Assembly: GCF_001401755.1 (NCBI RefSeq)
Contig: NZ_AVQK01000031.1
Span: 1-62,031, forward strand
Length of the DNA: 62,031 bases
From: Aquimarina longa SW024
GTDB taxonomy: Bacteria; Bacteroidota; Bacteroidia; Flavobacteriales; Flavobacteriaceae
Direction of reading: 5' to 3'
This document shows positions 19,976 to 28,897 of this stretch, one piece after another (within the stretch, counting starts at the first letter, position 1; each line of letters opens with the position of its first letter). Below the pieces are notes generated by a model, which saw nothing but the letters and a program-made list of their open reading frames with translations, made no database searches and was not told where the DNA came from. Made by a program: the position numbers and the translations under genes.

Positions 19976-20415
19976 GAAAAGTAGATTGTATATTATTAGT
20001 AGATGATAGTCCTTCAACTAATTTTTTTAACAAAAAATTAATAGAAGTTGCTAATGTGACTAATGAAGTTTATGAAACTTTTAATGGGGTAGAAGCTCTT
20101 GATTATATTCATAGAAAAGGTAAATTTGAAGAATCAAAATCACATAAAAAATACCCTCGCCCTAATATAATTTTCTTGGATATAAATATGCCACTAATGG
20201 ATGGTTTCGAGTTTTTAGAGCATTATTCTAAAATTCCAGTAGAGAAACGAGCAGAAATGATAATAGTATTTCTTACGACTTCTAATTGGTCTAAAGATAA
20301 AATGAAAGCTTTTGATACAAATATGGTGTATAGCTATATTGAAAAACCATTAAAAAAGAGTAATTTGTATAGTATAATAGAATATTATAACAATAAATTT
20401 ATGATTAATCTTTAA
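19972..20415 (+). CDS. Stand-alone response regulator receiver protein
   Basis: 147 residues, one receiver domain: acidic pair V-D-D-S near residue 10, phosphoacceptor D in F-L-D-I-N-M-P-L-M-D-G, then T-T-S and K in E-K-P-L-K. The long insertion between beta2 and beta3 (H-R-K-G ... R-P-N) is typical of the RcpA/CheY-like regulators paired with CheB-CheR or phytochrome kinases. ATGA overlap with the kinase gene shows translational coupling; it is the likely direct phosphoryl acceptor. Confidence 0.93.
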   Translation: MRKVDCILLVDDSPSTNFFNKKLIEVANVTNEVYETFNGVEALDYIHRKGKFEESKSHKKYPRPNIIFLDINMPLMDGFEFLEHYSKIPVEKRAEMIIVFLTTSNWSKDKMKAFDTNMVYSYIEKPLKKSNLYSIIEYYNNKFMINL

Positions 20416-20450
20416 TAACATATAAAGTTATTTTCTTAGCTATTAATTCT

Positions 20451-20488
20451 GGTCATCTTTTTAATGAACTAAAAAGACGACCATTTTT
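20451..20488 (+). terminator. Terminator between receiver and BLUF genes (convergent)
   Basis: Arms GGTCATCTTTTT (20451-20462) and AAAAAGACGACC (20471-20482), one mismatch, then ATTTTTTAA. Could serve both strands. Confidence 0.65.
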
Positions 20489-20584
20489 TAATCCCTCATT
20501 GAGGATTTAATTCTTCGAGACTTGCTTCGACATCAAAATATTTTTCCCGAAGCATACCTCATGAGCTTGTTCTGAGGTTGTTGA
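20489..20584. repeat. Possible REP-like intergenic repeat
   Basis: Packed with short palindromes: TCATTGAGGA-type core near 20495-20508, CTTCGAGACTTGCTTCGA at about 20512-20531, and CCTCA-n11-TGAGG near 20557-20577. It is richer in GC than adjacent DNA and not coding. Only one copy was seen in the window, so repeat status is a guess. Confidence 0.3.
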
Positions 20585-21016
20585 TTAAAGAGAATAAGAT
20601 AGTTTTTTTCTGAATTTCGAAAGCTTATCAATCATACGCCAAATGCTTTCTGAACTAATCCCCGTATGATTATATGTCATATAATCCATAAGAATATTTT
20701 CCATATTAATTTGTATTAAAGAAGATTTTGTTAATTGATGCATATGCCATGTAGGAAATTTTCTATTAGAAGAGTCTTTATTTTCTTGGACATTTAAGAC
20801 CTCGTGTCTTTTATCATTTTTTATATTATTAATTAATGTATTGATAACATCTTTTTCTCCTTCAATATATTGTAAGAAGTGATTTTTTTCAAAATATAAA
20901 TACCCAGTAATATCAAACTGTTTGTTACATTCTGATGCTCTCGTTGCTAATTGTCTTAATTCATTAGAATTAAAATTAATAGTAGATTTACTAATGTATA
21001 CAATTCTTTTGATCAT
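20585..21016 (-). CDS. BLUF-domain blue-light photoreceptor
   Basis: 143 residues from ATG 21016 (the frame opens with a TTG three codons earlier). BLUF flavin-binding fold over residues 1-95. By alignment with AppA all key positions are kept: the Tyr in V-Y-I-S, the Asn in C-N-K-Q-F-D-I-T-G, the Gln in F-L-Q-Y-I-E-G, and the Trp and Met in T-W-H-M. The remaining 45 residues are helical and carry no recognised output domain, so it probably works by protein contact. It converges on the CheB-CheR kinase/receiver pair. Confidence 0.92.
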   Translation of the reverse strand: MIKRIVYISKSTINFNSNELRQLATRASECNKQFDITGYLYFEKNHFLQYIEGEKDVINTLINNIKNDKRHEVLNVQENKDSSNRKFPTWHMHQLTKSSLIQINMENILMDYMTYNHTGISSESIWRMIDKLSKFRKKLSYSL

Positions 21017-21327
21017 TTTGCGCAATTTTTTGGTTAATAGTTTTCTAAATTTAGCTTTTTTTTCAAAAAAAATGAAGTGTTTTTCTAACTAATATTACTC
21101 AGTTTTTAGACATATTATAACAGTTTTTTTACACAATAATTTATTACAAGATCTTCTTTAATGTGCTTGTTGTCAATTTTTATGCTATGCTTTTTTGGTT
21201 ATTGATTTAATGCCATATAGGGATCGTTAATACAATTATTCTCTCCATTGTCATATCTTTTCTAAGAGATTAATTTTTATGACAGTAAAGTAAAAAATAA
21301 GGAGTACTATTAATTCATAATCAAAGA
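21017..21327. other. Intergenic region upstream of the BLUF gene
   Basis: About 310 bp, AT-rich, no ORF or RNA gene found. No clear TAnnTTTG element. Confidence 0.35.
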
Positions 21328-22032
21328 TTATAAATTGATAAAAGAAACACTATGTACTGCTGTAATTGCAGCTGTTTCGGTTCGTAATCGGGTTTTTCCT
21401 AAGGTGATAGGTAGATATCCTGATGTTAGTGCTAATTCTATTTCTTTGGTAGAGAAATCGCCTTCGGGACCAATAAGAATAGTAGTGTTTGATTTAGGAA
21501 GAAGTATATCTTTTAGAGATTGTTTTTTTGTTTCTTCACAATGAGCAATGAGTAATTGATCTTTATTTTGTTGTTTTATAAAGTCTGAAAAAGAAATTGC
21601 AGGATTTAATATAGGTAAATAATACTGTAATGATTGTTTCATAGCACTCTGCATTATTCGTTCTAATCGTTCTAATTTAATTACTTTTCTCTCGCTATGA
21701 TCACATATAATAGGTGTAATTTCATCAATTCCTATCTCTGTTGCTTTTTCTAAAAACCATTCGTATCGATCGTTCATTTTTGTAGGAGCTACAGCAAGAT
21801 GTAATCGATAATTTTTACGATAATGTTTTTCAGATTTTTCAATTATAGCAATACATTGAGATGGAGTAGAAAAAGTAATTCTAGCAATAAAGAGATGTCC
21901 ATTACCATTTGTAATATGTAACAAATCACCTTCTTTTTTTCTTAAGACTTTAGTAATGTGCTTACTTTCTTCTCTAGAGAATTTTATTTCGGTATTAGAT
22001 ATTGTTAATGTATTATTATAAAATAGTTGCAT
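21328..22032 (-). CDS. rsmE: 16S rRNA m3U1498 methyltransferase RsmE
   Basis: 234 residues. SPOUT-fold methyltransferase acting on U1498 of 16S rRNA. N-terminal PUA-like part contains E-E-S-K-H-I-T-K-V-L-R-K-K-E-G-D-L. The C-terminal knot has L-I-G-P-E-G-D-F-S-T-K-E and L-G-K-T-R-L-R-T-E-T-A-A, both strongly conserved. Length is normal. Downstream of tsaD on the same strand (57 bp), probably one transcript. Confidence 0.95.
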   Translation of the reverse strand: MQLFYNNTLTISNTEIKFSREESKHITKVLRKKEGDLLHITNGNGHLFIARITFSTPSQCIAIIEKSEKHYRKNYRLHLAVAPTKMNDRYEWFLEKATEIGIDEITPIICDHSERKVIKLERLERIMQSAMKQSLQYYLPILNPAISFSDFIKQQNKDQLLIAHCEETKKQSLKDILLPKSNTTILIGPEGDFSTKEIELALTSGYLPITLGKTRLRTETAAITAVHSVSFINL

Positions 22033-22088
22033 TTTATTAAGAATTAATCTTTATAGAATTAAAGGAAAGAGATGCTAGTTTAATCATT

Positions 22089-23111
22089 TTATAGTTTCAT
22101 TCGAGCTTTAGCTACAACACTCATATCAGTAAAATCATCTTTTAAGTATTTTAGATGTCCTACAATTGCAATCATTGCGGCGTTATCTGTTGTGTATTCG
22201 AACTTAGGAATAAATGTTTTCCAACCATATTTTTGCTCCCCTTCTTTTAATGCTTTTCTAATTCCTGAATTAGCAGAAACTCCTCCTCCAATAGCAATAC
22301 TTTTAATCCCTGTTTGTAGTGATGCTTTTTTTAGCTTATCAATAAGTATATTAATAATGGTATATTGAAGAGAAGCACAGATATCGTTAAGATTTTTTTC
22401 AATAAAATTAGGATCTTCTTTTTTCATTTTCTGAACAAAATATAATACAGCTGTTTTAAGACCACTAAAACTGAAGTTTAACTCATTAACTTTTGGTTTA
22501 GGAAAAGAAAAAGCTTTAGGGTTACCGGTTTGGGCATACTTGTCAATTAGAGGGCCTCCAGGATAAGGTAAACCAAATATTTTAGCGCTTTTATCAAAAG
22601 CTTCTCCGACAGCATCGTCTATGGTTTCGCCAATAACTTCCATATCAAAATGATTGGTAACTTTTACAATCTGAGTATGTCCTCCACTAATAGTCATTGC
22701 CAGAAACGGAAATTGGGGAGTATCTAATGCATCCTCTTCAATAAAATGAGCCAAAATATGTGCTTGCATATGATTTACATCAATTAATGGAACATCTAAT
22801 GCTAAAGCCAATGATTTAGCAAACGAAGTTCCTACTAATAATGATCCCATTAATCCAGGGCCTCGTGTAAAAGCTATAGCATGTATATCTTCTTTGGTAA
22901 TATTAGCTTGTTTAATAGCTTGATCTATAACAGGTACGATGTTTTCTTGATGTGCTCTAGAGGCTAATTCTGGTACTACGCCACCGTATAATTCATGTAT
23001 TTTTTGTGATGCAACAACATTAGATAAAACTTTCTTATTGCATAGTATAGCAGCAGAGGTATCATCACATGAAGATTCAATACCAAGAATATATATTTTT
23101 TGTTTATTCAT
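22089..23111 (-). CDS. tsaD: tRNA threonylcarbamoyladenosine synthase subunit TsaD
   Basis: 340 residues. Transfers threonylcarbamoyl to A37 of tRNAs reading ANN codons, with TsaB/TsaE. Visible: G-I-E-S-S-C-D-D-T near the start, metal-binding H-M-Q-A-H (with H in N-H), G-G-H-T, the V-G-E-A-F-D-K nucleotide motif, and G-G-V-S-A-N-S and T-D-N-A-A-M near the end. Start ATG 23111 lies inside or directly next to the divergent tamB reading frame. Confidence 0.96.
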   Translation of the reverse strand: MNKQKIYILGIESSCDDTSAAILCNKKVLSNVVASQKIHELYGGVVPELASRAHQENIVPVIDQAIKQANITKEDIHAIAFTRGPGLMGSLLVGTSFAKSLALALDVPLIDVNHMQAHILAHFIEEDALDTPQFPFLAMTISGGHTQIVKVTNHFDMEVIGETIDDAVGEAFDKSAKIFGLPYPGGPLIDKYAQTGNPKAFSFPKPKVNELNFSFSGLKTAVLYFVQKMKKEDPNFIEKNLNDICASLQYTIINILIDKLKKASLQTGIKSIAIGGGVSANSGIRKALKEGEQKYGWKTFIPKFEYTTDNAAMIAIVGHLKYLKDDFTDMSVVAKARMKL

Positions 23112-23144
23112 TATGAGGAAAAAGGCATAGAAATTGTTAATATT

Positions 23145-26100
23145 GTGGGCAAAGTTAAAATAATAAAACGTATCAGGAAATTCAGAAAAATATTGTTGAG
23201 AATATTTCTTATTCTTTTGTCACTATTTATTTTCTTGATAGTGCTATTATCTATTCCTGCTATCCAAACATATCTAGGTAAAAAAGTTACCAATACTCTT
23301 AATAAAACTTATGGTGTTGATATTACTATTGATCAAATAGGATTAACATATGCAGGTAATATGAGTCTAAAAAAAGTATTTATCAAAGACCATCATCAGG
23401 ATACATTATTATATGCAGGGAGTATCGCAACTTCTATTCTTAATATTAAAGAAATTTCAAAAGGACACCCTGAATTAGGAAGAGTTTCTATAGAAGATTT
23501 AATCTTTAATATGAAAATATATAAAGATGAGAGTAGTGATAACTTAATGACATTTGTAAGAAAGTTTGATACTAAGAAAAAAACAACATCTAAAGCTGCT
23601 TTTACATTATCCGCAGAAGATATTAGTCTACAAAGAGGAAAATATAGCTTTATTAATGAAAATTTAAGAAAACCAAAGGCTGTTGAGTATAGCGATATTA
23701 CTCTTGAAGCAAAAAACTTAACGATTAATGGAGATAATGTAAATAGTACTATAGAAAAATCTTCATTTAAAGACTTTAGAGGGTTAGATATATCTAATCT
23801 AGAAACTTGTTTTGCTATAACCTCAAACAGTATGAGTTTTCAGGAGTTAATTATAGAAACTAAAGATTCTAAGATTGGAGGAGAAATATTGTTTTCATAT
23901 GACGATGATGGATTAAATGATTTTGAAAATGAAGTCTATATCAATGCAAAATTTGAAGATGCTATAATTTCTACAAATGATTTAATCCCTTTTTATAACG
24001 AGTTTGGCAAAGATCAAAAACTAAAATTAAAAAATACAGCAATCACAGGAGTTCTAAATGATTTTGAAGTTATCAATACTACTATATCTGGATTAGATCG
24101 ATCTATCATAAAAGGAAATATAAAGATTAAGAATGTTCTAGATGATGCTTCAAAATTTAAACTAGAAGGAGATTTTGAAAATATAACTACTAATTATTAC
24201 GATTTAGTTAATTTATTACCTAATATATTAGGAGAGTCTCTACCAAGGCAATTATATCAATTTGGAAGTGTAAAAGCTACAGGTAATGCCATCATAACTA
24301 CAAAAACTGTAGATGTAGATATGGATTTGTATTCTCAATTAGGAAAGATAAATGCTTTTGTCTTATTAGAGAACCTTAATGATGTAAAAAGAGCATCGTA
24401 TAATGGAAATATTATTTCTAAAGGATTTAATATTGGTCAATTGTTAGGTAAGAAATCTGTAAAAAACTCAGCTTTTGATATTCATATAGATGGAAGTGGT
24501 TTTACGTTAGGAAGTCTCAATACTAAGATAGAAGGAGATATAAGTGCACTAGAATTTAATGAATATACGTATACAAATATAAAAGCTCTAGGGATTCTTA
24601 AAGAACGTGTATTTGATGGTAAATTAAAGTCTAAAGACCCTAATATACAATTTGATTTTAATGGAGTTGCCGATTTATCACAGGATGTACATAATTATAA
24701 TTTTAAGGCTTACGTCGACCATATAGATTTTAATGCATTAAACCTTTTTAAGAGAGATAGTATTTCGATTTTTAAAGGAGATGTTTATATGAATATGAAA
24801 GGTACAGGGATTAATGACGCTTTTGGAACAATTTCTTTTGAAAAAACACTCTATACAAATCAAGATGCAGCATTTTATTTTGAAGATTTTGAGATCACTT
24901 CTAAATTTGATGATGATAACATACGTACAATTACTATTAATAGTCCAGATATTATAGAAGGAAATGTAAAAGGGATTTTTAGGTTTGAAAATGTATATGA
25001 CTTATTTAGAAATTCTATAGGAAGTCTATACACAAATTTTGAAGCAACAGAAGTTACAGATAATGAGTTTATGGTCTTTGATTTTAATATTTATAATAAA
25101 ATAGTAGATGTATTTTTTCCAGAAGTTCAATTTTCTCCTAACACAGTTATAAAAGGAAAAGTAGAAAGTAATGAATCAGAGTTTAAACTGACATTTAAAT
25201 CCCCATCTATTAAAGCCTTTGATAATTTAATGCAAGATGTGGATATTCAGATAGATAATAAAAACCCATTATTTAATACCTATGTTGCTATTGATAGTAT
25301 CAACTCTAAGTACTATGATTTTTCTGAATTTAGTTTAATTAATGTAACTCTAAAAGATACATTATTTATGCACTCAGAATTTAAAGGAGGAGAAAATAAT
25401 AAAGACAATTTTAATCTAGAATTTTACCATACTATAAATGAAGAAAATAATTCTGTTGTTGGATTAAGGAAATCTGATTTTACATATAAAGGGTATACTT
25501 GGTATGCAAACAAAGAAAAAAATAAAGAGAATAATAAAATTATTTTTGATAATAACTTTACGAGTATAGATATACGATCCATAATACTTAGTTATATGGA
25601 TGAAGAAATAAAAATTAATGGTATCACTAAAGGTAAAGGTTATAAAGATCTAAAAGCAACTTTTAATAATGTAGATCTTAATAAAATTACACCAAGAGTT
25701 GATAGTTTAGATTTTAGAGGAAGAGTAGATGGTGATTTATCAGTGCTTCAGGAAAATGGTAGTTATTTTCCTACATCTACAATTATTATTAGAGATTTAG
25801 ATATTAATAAAACTCCATTAGGAGAATTAAGGCTTAATGTATCTGGTAATGAAACCCTAACCGAGTATACCGTTAATACACGCTTATTAAACTCTCAAAA
25901 ACAGAAAACATTATCAGCTCTTGGTGTTATTAATGTTTCAGAAAAAAAACCATCTATAGATGTAAATGTAGCATTACATAAATTTAACATTTCTGGATTT
26001 AGTGCACTAGGAGGAGAAGTATTGACTAATATAAGAGGCTTTGTTTCTGGTGAAACAAAAATCTCAGGAAGCTATAAAAACCCTTCGATTGATGGAATAT

Positions 26101-27629
26101 TATATTTAGATAATGCAGGGCTTACCATACCATATCTAAATATAGATCTTGATTTAGAAAATAACTCAAGAGTTACGTTAGAGGGACAACAGTTTAATTT
26201 TGATGATGTTAATATTACAGATACTAAATATAATACAGAAGGGATTTTAAAGGGTTTTATTGCTCATCGACGTTTTTCTAAATGGGAACTAGGTTTAAAA
26301 GTATTGGCTAATGAACGATTACTTGTTTTGGATACAGAAGAAGACGAAGAATCTTTGTATTATGGTACAGGATTTATAAGTGGTGAAGCAACTATAAATG
26401 GCCCAACTGACGAATTGGTGATAAATGTTAATGCAACTACAGAAAAAGGGACTACTTTTAAAATACCATTAAACGAAATAGAATCTATAGGGGATAATTC
26501 ATATATTCACTTTTTAAGCCCTGATGAGAAGCGTGCCCGATTAGAAGGAAAAGAAATTATAATAAATGAAATAAAAGGGTTAGAGCTCAATTTCGAACTA
26601 GATGTCAATAATAAAGCGGAAGTAGAGGTTGTAATTGATAAAAATACAGGAAGTTCCTTAAAAGGACGTGGAGCAGGGACACTACTTATTGAAATCAATA
26701 CTAATGGAAAATTTAAGATGTGGGGAGATTTTGTAGCTTATGAAGGGACTTATAATTTTAGATATGGAGCATTTATAGAAAAACTATTTACGGTTAGAGA
26801 AGGAGGAACAATCAATTGGGATGGGAATCCCACACGTGCAATTTTGGATCTTAGTGCAGTATATAAAACAGAAGCGAATCCAGCAATATTATTAGAAAAC
26901 TCTACTATAAATCGTAAAATTCCTGTAGAAGTACTTGTAAACCTTCAGGGAGAGTTAATACAACCTGATGTTAAGTTTGATATAGAATTTCCAAATTTAA
27001 GTTCTGTTGTAAAAAGTGAATTAGATTATAAATTAAGTGATCAATCTAATAAAGAGTTACAGGCAATTTCATTAGTTTCGTCTGGACAGTTTTATAACGG
27101 AACATTTGATGCCAATACTCTTACAGGTGGATTGGTTGCAGAACGAGCATCTAGTCTTTTTAATGGGATTTTTTCTGACGAAGATGATAAATTTCAAGTA
27201 GGATTAAATTATGTACAAGGAATTCGTAATTTAGATAGAGAAGATGCAGATCAATTTGGAATAACTCTTTCTACCCAAATAAGTAATCGGGTTTTGATTA
27301 ATGGTAGAGTAGGGGTTCCTATAGGTGGAGTTAATGAGTCAGGCGTCGTAGGAGATGTAGAAATAGAATACCTCTTTAATGAAGATGGGTCTTTAAGAGG
27401 GAAAATTTTTAACAAAGAAAATACAGTTCAGTATGTTGGTACAGGAAACCAAGGGTATAAACAAGGGATTGGACTTTCATACTCAGTAGATTTTGATAAT
27501 TTTAATGAGCTCTGGACTAAAATTTTTAAAAATAAAAAGGTAAAAGATTCTATAACCAAACCAAAATCAAAAGATACTACAAAAATAGATACCCCAAATT
27601 TTATTAATTTTACAAATAATAAAAAGTAG
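23145..27629 (+). CDS. tamB: TamB-like translocation and assembly module protein
   Basis: About 1494 residues. The frame opens at TTG 23100, overlapping the divergent tsaD start; GTG 23145 is a tidier start because it leaves a basic n-region followed at once by the transmembrane anchor (I-F-L-I-L-L-S-L-F-I-F-L-I-V-L-L). The very long beta-rich periplasmic part and the C-terminal DUF490/TamB block (G-E-A-T-I-N-G-P-T, W-G-D-F-V-A-Y-E-G-T-Y-N-F, G-Q-F, ending near N-Y-V-Q-G and an outer-membrane-like tail) are family marks. It spans the periplasm to help lipid transport/outer-membrane assembly. The pfkA gene follows after 32 bp. Confidence 0.92.
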   Translation: MGKVKIIKRIRKFRKILLRIFLILLSLFIFLIVLLSIPAIQTYLGKKVTNTLNKTYGVDITIDQIGLTYAGNMSLKKVFIKDHHQDTLLYAGSIATSILNIKEISKGHPELGRVSIEDLIFNMKIYKDESSDNLMTFVRKFDTKKKTTSKAAFTLSAEDISLQRGKYSFINENLRKPKAVEYSDITLEAKNLTINGDNVNSTIEKSSFKDFRGLDISNLETCFAITSNSMSFQELIIETKDSKIGGEILFSYDDDGLNDFENEVYINAKFEDAIISTNDLIPFYNEFGKDQKLKLKNTAITGVLNDFEVINTTISGLDRSIIKGNIKIKNVLDDASKFKLEGDFENITTNYYDLVNLLPNILGESLPRQLYQFGSVKATGNAIITTKTVDVDMDLYSQLGKINAFVLLENLNDVKRASYNGNIISKGFNIGQLLGKKSVKNSAFDIHIDGSGFTLGSLNTKIEGDISALEFNEYTYTNIKALGILKERVFDGKLKSKDPNIQFDFNGVADLSQDVHNYNFKAYVDHIDFNALNLFKRDSISIFKGDVYMNMKGTGINDAFGTISFEKTLYTNQDAAFYFEDFEITSKFDDDNIRTITINSPDIIEGNVKGIFRFENVYDLFRNSIGSLYTNFEATEVTDNEFMVFDFNIYNKIVDVFFPEVQFSPNTVIKGKVESNESEFKLTFKSPSIKAFDNLMQDVDIQIDNKNPLFNTYVAIDSINSKYYDFSEFSLINVTLKDTLFMHSEFKGGENNKDNFNLEFYHTINEENNSVVGLRKSDFTYKGYTWYANKEKNKENNKIIFDNNFTSIDIRSIILSYMDEEIKINGITKGKGYKDLKATFNNVDLNKITPRVDSLDFRGRVDGDLSVLQENGSYFPTSTIIIRDLDINKTPLGELRLNVSGNETLTEYTVNTRLLNSQKQKTLSALGVINVSEKKPSIDVNVALHKFNISGFSALGGEVLTNIRGFVSGETKISGSYKNPSIDGILYLDNAGLTIPYLNIDLDLENNSRVTLEGQQFNFDDVNITDTKYNTEGILKGFIAHRRFSKWELGLKVLANERLLVLDTEEDEESLYYGTGFISGEATINGPTDELVINVNATTEKGTTFKIPLNEIESIGDNSYIHFLSPDEKRARLEGKEIIINEIKGLELNFELDVNNKAEVEVVIDKNTGSSLKGRGAGTLLIEINTNGKFKMWGDFVAYEGTYNFRYGAFIEKLFTVREGGTINWDGNPTRAILDLSAVYKTEANPAILLENSTINRKIPVEVLVNLQGELIQPDVKFDIEFPNLSSVVKSELDYKLSDQSNKELQAISLVSSGQFYNGTFDANTLTGGLVAERASSLFNGIFSDEDDKFQVGLNYVQGIRNLDREDADQFGITLSTQISNRVLINGRVGVPIGGVNESGVVGDVEIEYLFNEDGSLRGKIFNKENTVQYVGTGNQGYKQGIGLSYSVDFDNFNELWTKIFKNKKVKDSITKPKSKDTTKIDTPNFINFTNNKK

Positions 27630-27661
27630 TTTTTATTATAATTTTTTGAATAGAAAATTAC

Positions 27662-28648
27662 ATGCTAAAAGGGATTAAAACAATAGGTGTTATGACCTCT
27701 GGAGGAGATGCCCCAGGGATGAATGCTGCGATACGTGCAGTTGTAAGAACATGTGCATATTATAATGTAAAAAGTATAGGGTTTTATAGAGGTTATCAAG
27801 GGATGATTGAAGGAGATTACTGTGAGATGAATGCAAGGAGTGTCCGTAATATTATAAGCAGAGGAGGGACAATACTTAAATCAGCTCGATCTAAAGATTT
27901 TAGAACTCCAGAAGGAAGAAAAAAAGCCGCAGACCAGCTTAAAGAAATAGGGGTAGATGCTATGGTACTTATAGGAGGAGATGGTACTTTTAAAGGAGGA
28001 AAAATTTTTAGCGAAGAATTTAATATCCCTGTTATAGGTGTTCCTGGTACTATCGATAACGATATTGCAGGAACTAATTATACGATTGGTTATGATACAG
28101 CCTTAAATACAGTAGTCGATGCTATAGATAAGATAAGAGATACTGCTAGTTCTCATAATAGGCTATTTTTTATTGAAGTAATGGGGAGAGATGCAGGATT
28201 TATAGCATTAAATAGTGGTGTTGGAGCTGGAGCAGAAGAAATCTTAATTCCTGAAGAAGACTTGGGACTTGATAGATTGTTAGAATCTTTAAAACGTAGT
28301 AAACGTTCTGGGAAATCATCAAGCATTGTCGTTGTAAGTGAAGGAGATAAAATAGGTAAAAATGTATATGAATTAGCGGATTATGTTATAGATAACTTAC
28401 CAGATTATGACGTGAGAGTTACTGTACTAGGTCATATGCAGAGAGGAGGGTCTCCGTCATGTTTTGATAGAACATTGGCTAGTAGGCTTTGTGTTAGAGC
28501 TGTAGAGTTACTTCTGGATGGTCATAAAAATATGATGGTTGGAATCATAAATAATAAAATTACAGCTACCAGTTTTGATAATAGTTTGATACAAGATCAT
28601 GAGATAAACAGAGAGTTATTACGTATTTCGGATATTCTTTCTACTTAG
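27662..28648 (+). CDS. pfkA: ATP-dependent 6-phosphofructokinase
   Basis: 328 residues. Commits fructose 6-phosphate to glycolysis. Marks: M-T-S-G-G-D-A-P-G-M-N-A, ATP loop G-G-D-G-T-F, catalytic G-T-I-D-N-D-I, E-V-M-G-R-D-A-G-F substrate motif, and G-H-M-Q-R-G-G-S-P-S near residue 258. Normal bacterial PfkA length. Directly follows tamB on the same strand. Confidence 0.96.
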   Translation: MLKGIKTIGVMTSGGDAPGMNAAIRAVVRTCAYYNVKSIGFYRGYQGMIEGDYCEMNARSVRNIISRGGTILKSARSKDFRTPEGRKKAADQLKEIGVDAMVLIGGDGTFKGGKIFSEEFNIPVIGVPGTIDNDIAGTNYTIGYDTALNTVVDAIDKIRDTASSHNRLFFIEVMGRDAGFIALNSGVGAGAEEILIPEEDLGLDRLLESLKRSKRSGKSSSIVVVSEGDKIGKNVYELADYVIDNLPDYDVRVTVLGHMQRGGSPSCFDRTLASRLCVRAVELLLDGHKNMMVGIINNKITATSFDNSLIQDHEINRELLRISDILST

Positions 28649-28774
28649 AAAAGAGTAATAAAATATTGTCTTCTTAAAAGAATTACTGACTATAAAAAGA
28701 AGTTTAGGAGCTTTTATTTCCTTAATTGTTAGTGAAGGGATTTCTTTTTTTAGAACTTATGTTAATAACAAAAA

Positions 28775-28804
28775 TTAGTCGAAAATTTTTAAACCTTCGA
28801 CTAA
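28775..28804 (-). terminator. Stem-loop downstream of the astacin gene
   Basis: TTAGTCGAA (28775-28783) pairs with TTCGACTAA (28796-28804). On the minus strand the stem is followed by TTTTTGTTATT, so it fits the end of the astacin transcript. Confidence 0.5.
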
Positions 28805-28897
28805 TCTCTATTTACACAGTATATGATAATTTTATAAGATGATGCTATGCTAGTTTATATAAATAGCACTTCTTTTGATTCTAAACAACAAATGTGT

